A DNA stretch of 5,168 nucleotides from Bacteroides sp. (GTDB lineage: Bacteria; Bacteroidota; Bacteroidia; Bacteroidales; Bacteroidaceae). Under the pieces are notes generated by a model, which did no database searches, was not told where the DNA came from, and saw only the letters and a program-made list of their open reading frames with translations. The position numbers and the translations under genes were made by a program. Positions 1 through 5,168 of the stretch are shown piece by piece. Numbering within the stretch: the stretch's first letter is position 1; each line of letters begins with the position of its first letter. Location: assembly GCA_019417975.1 (NCBI GenBank), contig DYCT01000014.1:987-6154 (forward strand). Direction: 5' to 3'.

Positions 1-21
1 AATTAATTACCATAACGAAAG

Positions 22-1335
22 ATGAAAGTATTAAAGTTTGGAGGTACCTCAGTCGGTTCTGCTGACCGAATGAAAGAAGTAGCCAAATTAATCAACGATG
101 GAGAGAAAAAGATTGTTGTACTCTCTGCAATGTCAGGGACTACCAATACTTTAGTAGAAATTTCCGATTATCTCTACAAGAAAAATCCGGAAGGAGCCAA
201 TGAGATAATCAACAAACTCGAAGATGCCTATCGAAAACATATCAACCAGCTGTATTCTACAGATGAATATAAAAAGAAAGGGCAAGAAATCATCAAATCC
301 CATTTCGACTACATCCGTTCGTTTACCAAAGACCTCTTCACCCTTTTTGAAGAAAAAGTAGTTTTGGCGCAAGGTGAGCTCATCTCTACAGCTATGATTA
401 ATAACTACCTGCTGGAATGCGGAGTAAAATCGGTATTGCTTCCTGCCTTGGACTTTATGCGTACAGACAAAAATTCGGAACCGGACCCTACCTACATCCG
501 CGAAAAACTCCAAATGCTACTTGACCAACATCCCGATGCAGATATCTACATCACACAAGGATTCATTTGCCGAAATGCATACGGAGAAATCGATAACCTC
601 CAGCGTGGCGGAAGCGACTATACAGCCTCTTTGATAGGAGCTGCCATTCAGGCTTCTGAAATTCAGATATGGACCGACATCGATGGATTGCACAACAACG
701 ACCCACGTATTGTGGACAAAACAGCTCCCGTACGTCAACTCCATTTCGAAGAAGCCGCCGAGCTGGCATACTTCGGTGCAAAGATTTTGCACCCTACCTG
801 CATCCAACCGGCTAAATATTCAAACATCCCTGTACGCCTGCTGAACACCATGGAGCCTTCAGCTCCGGGCACTCTCATCTCTAACGAGACAGAAAAAAGC
901 AAAATCAAAGCAGTGGCGGCCAAAGACAACATTACAGCCATTAAAATCAAATCAAGTCGCATGTTGCTGGCACACGGATTCCTACGCAAAGTATTTGAAA
1001 TCTTCGAAAGCTACCAGACATCCATTGATATGATTTGTACCTCAGAAGTAGGTGTATCCATGTCAATAGACAATACCAAACATTTGGGAGAAATCTTGAA
1101 CGACCTGAAAAAATATGGAACTGTTACCGTAGATGAAGGTATGTGTATCGTCTGCGTGGTAGGCGATTTGGATTGGGAAAATGTAGGTTTTGAAGCTAAA
1201 GCATTAGATGCCATGCGCGAAATACCCGTACGAATGATTTCATTCGGAGGTAGCAATTACAACATTTCTTTCTTAATACGAAAAGAAGATAAGCAACGAG
1301 CTTTGCAGTCACTCAGCAACATGCTGTTTAACTAA
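22..1335 (+). CDS. lysC: Monofunctional aspartate kinase (aspartokinase)
   Basis: Aspartate kinase (EC 2.7.2.4) phosphorylates L-aspartate to 4-phospho-L-aspartate, the cytosolic first step toward lysine/diaminopimelate, threonine and methionine. The 437-residue protein has the family layout: an N-terminal amino-acid-kinase domain (about 1-290) opening with KFGGTSVG (5-12), SAMSG (35-39), GEL (118-120), RGGSDYTA (195-202), WTDIDG (217-222) and ELAYFGAKILHP (247-258), then two ACT-type regulatory regions (about 303-437; IDMICTSEVGVS at 335-346). Length is close to E. coli LysC (449), and no homoserine dehydrogenase domain is fused. The ATG at 22 is chosen because the glycine-rich motif begins at residue 5; an A-rich stretch rather than a Shine-Dalgarno precedes it. 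The residue before RGGSD is Gln (194) where Gly is usual. The ACT regions imply allosteric feedback; lysine is the likely effector, inferred from the downstream lysA, but the sequence does not prove which amino acid binds. The promoter lies left of the window. Confidence 0.97.
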   Translation: MKVLKFGGTSVGSADRMKEVAKLINDGEKKIVVLSAMSGTTNTLVEISDYLYKKNPEGANEIINKLEDAYRKHINQLYSTDEYKKKGQEIIKSHFDYIRSFTKDLFTLFEEKVVLAQGELISTAMINNYLLECGVKSVLLPALDFMRTDKNSEPDPTYIREKLQMLLDQHPDADIYITQGFICRNAYGEIDNLQRGGSDYTASLIGAAIQASEIQIWTDIDGLHNNDPRIVDKTAPVRQLHFEEAAELAYFGAKILHPTCIQPAKYSNIPVRLLNTMEPSAPGTLISNETEKSKIKAVAAKDNITAIKIKSSRMLLAHGFLRKVFEIFESYQTSIDMICTSEVGVSMSIDNTKHLGEILNDLKKYGTVTVDEGMCIVCVVGDLDWENVGFEAKALDAMREIPVRMISFGGSNYNISFLIRKEDKQRALQSLSNMLFN

Positions 1336-1347
1336 CATAAACCAACA

Positions 1348-1383
1348 AAAGAGTGAGTGCATCGGAAGGTGCACTCACTCTTT
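1348..1383 (+). terminator. Hairpin between lysC and lysA (terminator or attenuator)
   Basis: A perfect 14-bp inverted repeat (arms 1348-1361 and 1370-1383) encloses an 8-base loop (TCGGAAGG). It starts 12 bases after the lysC stop and ends 38 bases before the lysA start. The A-rich left flank and the TTT ending the right arm fit an intrinsic terminator, but the T-tract is short and broken (TTTGCATTT), so termination may be partial and serve to lower lysA expression relative to lysC. Confidence 0.75.
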
Positions 1384-1421
1384 GCATTTATCCACCTCAT
1401 TCACACTATATAGATACAATC

Positions 1422-2582
1422 ATGAAAGGAACATTTCCGATCAATCAATTCAAAGAAATAAGGACTCCATTTTATTACTACGACACTCAGTTGCTCCGAG
1501 ATACATTGGCATGCATTAACCGAACCATATTGAAATACAACAATTATCATGTGCACTACGCCATCAAAGCCAATGCCAACCCTAAACTGCTCTCCATCAT
1601 CCGAGAAAGCGGATTGGGAGCCGACTGTGTAAGCGGAGGAGAAATAAGCGCAGCACTGCAGGCCGGCATCCCTCCTCAAAAGATTGTCTATGCAGGCGTA
1701 GGAAAGTCTGACTGGGAAATCGAGTTAGGACTGAAACACAACATCTTTTGTTTCAATGTAGAATCTGTTCCAGAACTAGAAATCATCGATGAGCTGGCAG
1801 CCAAACAAGGAAAAACAGCCTCTATTGCCCTACGCATCAATCCCGACGTAGGAGCGCACACACACGCCAACATTACAACCGGACTGAAAGAGAACAAATT
1901 CGGAATTAATCTGGACGATTTAGATACCGTATTGGAGAAATGCAATACACTTTCGAATATACACTTACTAGGACTACATTTCCATATTGGTTCACAAATC
2001 TTGGACATGACCGACTTTATCGGGTTATGCAACCGAATCAACGACATCCAGCAACAGATGTATTCTCGTCAGATTATCGTATCCCACATTAATGTAGGAG
2101 GCGGACTGGGTATAGATTACCAGCACCCCAACCGACAGCCGATTCCAGACTTTGCAGAATACTTTGCCACATTCCACAAGCACCTCAAGCTACGTCCCCA
2201 ACAAGCACTCCATTTCGAGTTAGGACGTTCTATTGTAGCTCAATGCGGAAGCCTCATCAGTAAAGTGCTCTACGTAAAGCAAGGAGCAAACAAGCAATTT
2301 GCAATTTTAGATGCCGGCATGACCGACCTTATCCGGCCTGCACTCTACCAAGCTTATCACAAGATAGAGAACCTAACCTCTGAAGAGCCTATGGAGAAAT
2401 ATGATGTAGTAGGTCCTATCTGTGAGTCGTCTGATGTATTCGGGAAAGCTATCGACCTGAACAAAGTAAACAGAGGCGACTATATTGCTCTTCGCTCAGC
2501 TGGAGCCTATGGAGAGATTATGGCATCTGGATACAACTGCCGTCCTCTTCCTTTAAGCTATACCAGCGATGAGTTCAAATAA
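1422..2582 (+). CDS. lysA: Diaminopimelate decarboxylase
   Basis: Diaminopimelate decarboxylase (EC 4.1.1.20) is a fold-type III PLP enzyme that decarboxylates meso-diaminopimelate to L-lysine, the final step of the pathway. Numbered from the ATG at 1422, the 386-residue protein has an N-terminal alanine-racemase-like barrel with the PLP lysine K49 in HYAIKANANP, HFHIGS (186-191), the phosphate-binding glycine loop GGGLG (226-230) and ELGRS (266-270; EPGR in most relatives). The C-terminal beta domain has the active-site Cys motif CESSD (334-338), contributed across the dimer interface, and the conserved AGAY (360-363). At 386 residues it is somewhat shorter than the usual 415-420. An in-frame GTG at 1353 would add 23 residues, but it lies inside the left arm of the intergenic hairpin and the extra residues match no family feature, so the ATG is preferred. 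It follows lysC by 86 bases in the same direction. Ornithine/arginine decarboxylases share the fold, but the CESSD context and the lysC neighbour favour DAP decarboxylase. Confidence 0.95.
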   Translation: MKGTFPINQFKEIRTPFYYYDTQLLRDTLACINRTILKYNNYHVHYAIKANANPKLLSIIRESGLGADCVSGGEISAALQAGIPPQKIVYAGVGKSDWEIELGLKHNIFCFNVESVPELEIIDELAAKQGKTASIALRINPDVGAHTHANITTGLKENKFGINLDDLDTVLEKCNTLSNIHLLGLHFHIGSQILDMTDFIGLCNRINDIQQQMYSRQIIVSHINVGGGLGIDYQHPNRQPIPDFAEYFATFHKHLKLRPQQALHFELGRSIVAQCGSLISKVLYVKQGANKQFAILDAGMTDLIRPALYQAYHKIENLTSEEPMEKYDVVGPICESSDVFGKAIDLNKVNRGDYIALRSAGAYGEIMASGYNCRPLPLSYTSDEFK

Positions 2583-2620
2583 ACAATAAAAAAACGGAAT
2601 AATATAAGGGAACAGCCAAT

Positions 2621-2663
2621 AGCCCGTCATTAATAAAAACCGTATCAAGGACGGGCTTCTTTT
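2621..2663 (+). terminator. Probable intrinsic terminator of lysA
   Basis: An 8-bp GC-rich stem (AGCCCGTC at 2621-2628 pairing with GACGGGCT at 2650-2657) is followed by TCTTTT, a short T-tract. It begins 38 bases after the lysA stop. The 21-base A/T-rich loop is larger than usual for an intrinsic terminator, which lowers confidence a little. Confidence 0.65.
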
Positions 2664-2863
2664 CATAGAAATGTTACCAAACAACTTTCTAACAGTCGTT
2701 ACACTACCGATTAATCATAAACATACGATGAAAGAAACAGAGAGTTTCGCCTCTTGCAACAAGGAGTATAGTACTGACGTTTGCGTAATTTGCTAATTCC
2801 TCAAGAATAGTAGCTGACCCCTCTTTTTGAACTCATGTTAAATTGTTCACAAACATCAACCAT

Positions 2864-2892
2864 AAAAAAAAGGAGGCCTAAGACCTCCTTTT
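2864..2892 (-). terminator. Bidirectional intrinsic terminator of the DUF3127 gene
   Basis: A 9-bp stem (AAAAGGAGG at 2868-2876, CCTCCTTTT at 2884-2892) encloses a 7-base loop. Read on the - strand it lies 22 bases after the stop codon at 2915 and ends in a run of eight T (complement of the A-run 2864-2871), a classic intrinsic terminator. On the + strand it ends in only four T, so it may also catch readthrough from the lysA side, less efficiently. Confidence 0.85.
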
Positions 2893-2914
2893 CGTTTTCT
2901 ATATCTTTGCTCTT

Positions 2915-3286
2915 TTAAAAAGGCAAATCATCATTCGCATTTCCTGCAGAAAAGTCTACAGGAGGAGTATTGGGCATAGGAGCCTCTACCTGAGGAGCAG
3001 CTGGCTGAGCTGCTACCGATTGACGCTCTACCTTCCAAGCACGCAAGTCATTAAACCAACGGTCGTTCCACTGACGGCAATCAATATCAAAAAAGACTGT
3101 CAACTCTTCACCCAACTGAATGTTGAACTGAGCAATCTTATCAGCACCAAACACATTAAAACACATTTTACGCGGATACTGATCATGATTCTCAATCACA
3201 TACTCTTGCGTTTTCCATTCATTACCACTTTTCGAGATACCTCCTCTCTCCGGAAGCACAGCTATAATCTTACCAGTAAATTCCAT
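2915..3286 (-). CDS. DUF3127-type OB-like protein with SSB-like C-terminal tip
   Basis: This 123-residue cytosolic protein resembles the DUF3127 family common in Bacteroidota, and no enzymatic role is evident. Residues 1-88 form a compact core (opening MEFTGKIIAVLPERGG, then EEYV-like strand at 28-31, FNVFGADKI at 43-51 and WKVERQ at 84-89) whose alternating strand pattern with aromatic residues (W24, F43, F46, F65, F66, W73, W77, F78, W84) suits an OB-type nucleic-acid-binding fold. Residues 90-116 are a Pro/Ala-rich, probably disordered linker. The protein ends ANDDLPF, very close to the DDIPF-type acidic tip with which bacterial SSB docks replication and repair partners. This layout suggests a single-strand DNA-binding or SSB-mimicking accessory protein, which is inference from architecture. 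It is divergent from dnaN and the exonuclease gene, which strengthens the DNA-metabolism link. The ATG at 3286 is the natural start, with an A-rich leader (AAAAGAACAGAC) directly upstream. It is not the housekeeping Ssb by overall sequence. Confidence 0.85.
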   Translation of the reverse strand: MEFTGKIIAVLPERGGISKSGNEWKTQEYVIENHDQYPRKMCFNVFGADKIAQFNIQLGEELTVFFDIDCRQWNDRWFNDLRAWKVERQSVAAQPAAPQVEAPMPNTPPVDFSAGNANDDLPF

Positions 3287-3310
3287 GTCTGTTCTTTTAA
3301 ATTTAGGTTG

Positions 3311-3342
3311 CGAAGATACACTTTTATCCGATAGTTTACTAA
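3311..3342 (-). promoter_or_regulatory. Candidate promoter of the DUF3127 gene
   Basis: On the - strand, TATCTTCG (3318 down to 3311) matches the Bacteroides -7 pattern TAnnTTTG except at one position, and TTAG (3342-3339), 3 of 4 to the -33 TTTG, lies 20 bases upstream, within the usual spacing. It would start transcription roughly 15-20 bases before the ATG. The match is imperfect and untested. Confidence 0.35.
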
Positions 3343-3366
3343 TTTATTTCATGCTTTTATCAGATT

Positions 3367-3402
3367 TTTGTTAGGTCAGCCCAATCTTTTTTTCTAATTT
3401 TG
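3367..3402 (+). promoter_or_regulatory. Candidate Bacteroides-type promoter of dnaN
   Basis: TAATTTTG at 3395-3402 matches the Bacteroides primary-sigma -7 element TAnnTTTG perfectly. For the -33 element there are two candidates: TTTG at 3367-3370 (spacer 24, rather long) or TTAG at 3371-3374 (3 of 4 matches, spacer 20, normal). Transcription would begin near 3407-3410, giving an A/T-rich leader of about 40 bases with no Shine-Dalgarno before the dnaN ATG. Confidence 0.6.
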
Positions 3403-3447
3403 TGCTTTATATATATTATGTAGATAATAACTAAATTAAATACCGAT

Positions 3448-4572
3448 ATGAGATTTATTGTTTCGAGTACAGCTCTTTTCAGCCATCTTCAGGCCATAAG
3501 CCGTGTGGTTAATTCAAAAAACACGTTACCTATATTAGACTGCTTCTTGTTCAATCTGACCGACAACATTCTATCTGTTACAGCGTCGGACAATGAAACG
3601 ACTATGGTAACTTCTTTGGAAGTAAACGAATGCGACTCAAACGGAAGTTTTGCCATTGCTTCGAAAACCATTCTCGATGCGTTGAAAGAAATACCTGAAC
3701 AACCGATTTCATTCAATATTGACACCAACAGCTTAGAGATAGAAGTACAATACCAAAACGGTAAATACAAAGTGATGGGTCAAACAGCAGATGAGTTTCC
3801 ACAGCCTGCTCAGCTTAGCGAAAGTGCAGTCCGTGTAGAAATTGAAGCCGGCACCTTGCTCAACGGTATCAACCGTACCATCTTCGCTACTGCCGATGAT
3901 GAACTACGTCCTGTAATGAATGGTATCTATTTCGATATTACCTCTGAAGACATTACAATGGTAGCGTCCGATGGTCACAAACTTGTGCGCAACAAGACAA
4001 TGGCCACACATGGCACCGAAAGAGCAGCTTTCATCCTGCCTAAGAAACCAGCCAACCTCATCAAGAACATCCTTCCGAAAGAAGAAGGAAATGTAATCAT
4101 CGAATTTGATGAGCGCAACGCAATCTTCACACTTGCCAACTATCGCATGATTTGCCGTCTTATCGAAGGACGCTACCCGAACTATAACGCTGTCATACCG
4201 CAGAACAATCCTCATAAAATTACAATAGACCGTCTGCAATTACTCAGCGCTATGCGTCGTGTATCCATCTTCTCTTCACAAGCCAGCAGTCTCATCAAAC
4301 TTCGTCTGCAAACCAACCAACTGATTATTTCTGCACAAGATATTGATTTCTCTACCTCGGCCGAAGAATCTATCGTATGCCAATATAACGATACACCCAT
4401 GAATATCGGCTTCAAGTCGACATTCCTCATCGATATCCTTAATAACATTGCTGCCAGCGATGTGGTTATCGAGTTGGCCGATCCTTCACGTGCCGGAGTC
4501 ATCGTCCCATTGGAACAAGAAGAGAATGAAGACATACTGATGCTGTTGATGCCAATGATGCTAAACGACTAA
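3448..4572 (+). CDS. dnaN: DNA polymerase III beta subunit (sliding clamp)
   Basis: DnaN forms a ring-shaped homodimer around duplex DNA, loaded by the clamp loader, that tethers DNA polymerase III and many repair proteins. The 374-residue product is near the usual 366 and shows the three tandem clamp domains (about 1-120, 125-245, 250-374). Recognisable stretches are DDELRPVMNGIYFD (150-163), ASDGHKLV (173-180; ATDGHRL in E. coli), LIEGRYPNYNAVIP (238-251; LIDGRFPDY in E. coli) and LMPM near the C-terminus (367-370). The last three line the hydrophobic groove that binds clamp-interaction motifs, so partner binding should be intact. Compared with E. coli, whose clamp ends shortly after the MPM motif, this one ends MPMMLND, and it has an acidic stretch (EQEENED, 356-362) just before the final strand. 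The ATG at 3448 is the first start after the candidate promoter and gives the standard N-terminus. It is probably cotranscribed with the exonuclease gene 7 bases downstream. No dnaA or recF lies next to it in this window. Confidence 0.98.
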   Translation: MRFIVSSTALFSHLQAISRVVNSKNTLPILDCFLFNLTDNILSVTASDNETTMVTSLEVNECDSNGSFAIASKTILDALKEIPEQPISFNIDTNSLEIEVQYQNGKYKVMGQTADEFPQPAQLSESAVRVEIEAGTLLNGINRTIFATADDELRPVMNGIYFDITSEDITMVASDGHKLVRNKTMATHGTERAAFILPKKPANLIKNILPKEEGNVIIEFDERNAIFTLANYRMICRLIEGRYPNYNAVIPQNNPHKITIDRLQLLSAMRRVSIFSSQASSLIKLRLQTNQLIISAQDIDFSTSAEESIVCQYNDTPMNIGFKSTFLIDILNNIAASDVVIELADPSRAGVIVPLEQEENEDILMLLMPMMLND

Positions 4573-4579
4573 TTGAATT

Positions 4580-5168
4580 ATGAAATTAAACCTGAAAAAT
4601 CCCATTGTATTCTTCGACTTAGAGACAACGGGAACCAATATAAACTCGGATCGTATCGTAGAAATCTGTTACCTCAAAGTATATCCGAATGGAAATGAGG
4701 AAAGCAAGACCATGCGTATCAATCCGGGTATGCACATTCCGGAAGAATCGACAGCTGTCCATGGCATTCATGATGAAGACGTGGCCGACTGCCCTACGTT
4801 CAAAGAAGTAGCTAAAATTATAGCACACGACATTGAAGGATGCGACTTGGCCGGCTTTAACTCAAACCGCTTTGACATCCCCGTCTTGGCAGAAGAGTTC
4901 CTCCGTGCCGACATCGACATTGATATGAGTAAACGTAAGTTTATTGATGTACAGGTTATTTTCCATAAAATGGAACAACGCACCCTAACAGCTGCTTACA
5001 AATTCTACTGCAACAAGAATCTGGAAGATGCTCATACAGCCGAAGCAGACACACGTGCCACTTACGAAGTGCTGCAAGCACAGCTCGACCGTTATCCGGA
5101 ATTAAAGAACGATATGACATTCTTAGCAGAATATTCCAGCTTCAATCGCAATGCAGACTTCGCCGGAC
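4580..5168 (+). CDS. DnaQ-superfamily 3'-5' exonuclease (partial, C-terminus beyond window)
   Basis: This is a DEDDh-family 3'-5' exonuclease, the superfamily of the proofreading epsilon subunit of DNA polymerase III and of RNase T. The 196 visible residues include all catalytic motifs: Exo I FDLETTG (12-18; metal ligands D13 and E15), Exo II GFNSNRFDIPVL (92-103; D99) and Exo III HTAEADTRAT (152-161; general base H152 and ligand D157). VHGIHDEDV (60-68) is the usual 'xHGI' region. The frame runs to the window end with no stop, so the C-terminus is missing. The ATG at 4580 is chosen because it leads straight into Exo I and starts 7 bases after the dnaN stop, indicating one operon. That linkage suggests proofreading or repair work with the clamp, but whether it is the replicative epsilon subunit or a separate repair exonuclease cannot be told here; no clamp-binding motif is obvious in the visible part. 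I therefore give no gene symbol. Confidence 0.93.
   Translation, partial: MKLNLKNPIVFFDLETTGTNINSDRIVEICYLKVYPNGNEESKTMRINPGMHIPEESTAVHGIHDEDVADCPTFKEVAKIIAHDIEGCDLAGFNSNRFDIPVLAEEFLRADIDIDMSKRKFIDVQVIFHKMEQRTLTAAYKFYCNKNLEDAHTAEADTRATYEVLQAQLDRYPELKNDMTFLAEYSSFNRNADFAG

Larger units (their letters stand above)
2583..2914. other. Intergenic region between convergent lysA and DUF3127 gene
   Basis: These 332 bases lie between the lysA stop and the stop of the - strand gene. They hold two terminator hairpins, listed separately, and about 200 bases between them (2664-2867) with no recognisable gene. The best small ORF there is ATG 2671 to TAA 2796 on the + strand (41 codons), with an internal in-frame ATG at 2728 giving 22 codons that end CVIC; the leader is only loosely A-rich, no good promoter precedes it, and I do not call it a gene. 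A weak hairpin (CTCTTG / CAAGGAG, about 2751-2766) lies within it. No tRNA, riboswitch or repeat was recognised. Confidence 0.6.

Noticed and set aside
517..807. Long - strand open frames within lysC (also 151-513, 735-989 and 1011-1256)
   Set aside because: They are shadows of the aspartokinase reading frame; the + strand protein carries all family motifs.
1388..1396. TTATCCACC, 8 of 9 to the DnaA box TTATCCACA
   Set aside because: It is a single isolated match in the lysA leader with no cluster of boxes or AT-rich unwinding region; the replication genes nearby do not by themselves make an origin.
1381..1414. Possible lysA promoter: TTTG at 1381-1384 with TATATAGA at 1407-1414
   Set aside because: The downstream element matches TAnnTTTG poorly, the TTTG overlaps the hairpin arm, and the transcript would start almost at the lysA ATG.
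3020..3334. A 104-codon + strand open frame across the DUF3127 gene
   Set aside because: It is fully antisense to a well-supported gene, its protein has no domain-like pattern, and it overlaps the divergent promoter region.
3418..3423. ATG-TAG start-stop pair in the predicted dnaN leader
   Set aside because: A six-base minimal ORF in A/T-rich sequence is expected by chance, and nothing indicates ribosome use.
4619..4983. - strand open frames (4619-4828 and 4768-4983) over the right-end gene
   Set aside because: They oppose the DEDDh exonuclease, whose + strand frame is open from 4580 to the window end with all catalytic motifs.

Overview
The window looks like ordinary chromosome from a Bacteroidota bacterium, most likely Bacteroides or a close relative. 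Three things suggest this: no gene start shows a convincing Shine-Dalgarno sequence, only A/T-rich leaders; a Bacteroides-type -7 promoter element (TAnnTTTG pattern) lies upstream of dnaN; and the proteins carry variants I associate with this phylum, namely a short 386-residue LysA with ELGR in place of EPGR and a DUF3127-type OB-like protein. Codon use and base composition look even across the genes, and I see no transposase, integrase, phage gene, tRNA, rRNA, CRISPR array or sign of transfer.

Left half (22-2663, + strand): a lysine biosynthesis pair. A monofunctional aspartate kinase (first step of the aspartate pathway) is followed by diaminopimelate decarboxylase (last step of lysine synthesis). 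A perfect 14-bp hairpin sits between them, so lysA is reached either by partial readthrough or from its own weak promoter. A second terminator-like hairpin follows lysA.

Middle (2583-2914): a gap of about 330 bases with no convincing gene. It holds the lysA terminator, roughly 200 bases of unexplained sequence with one weak small ORF, and a bidirectional terminator shared with the convergent gene.

Right half (2915-5168): DNA metabolism. On the - strand is a 123-residue DUF3127-type protein with an OB-like core, a Pro/Ala-rich linker and a C-terminal DDLPF tip like the protein-docking tail of bacterial SSB. Divergent from it, across a 161-base intergenic region with candidate promoters on both strands, are dnaN (beta sliding clamp) and, 7 bases further on, a DEDDh 3'-5' exonuclease of the DnaQ superfamily that is cut by the window end. 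The clamp and exonuclease are probably one operon, and the SSB-like protein beside them is the best lead in the window for an under-described function. I found no wholly new multi-gene system.
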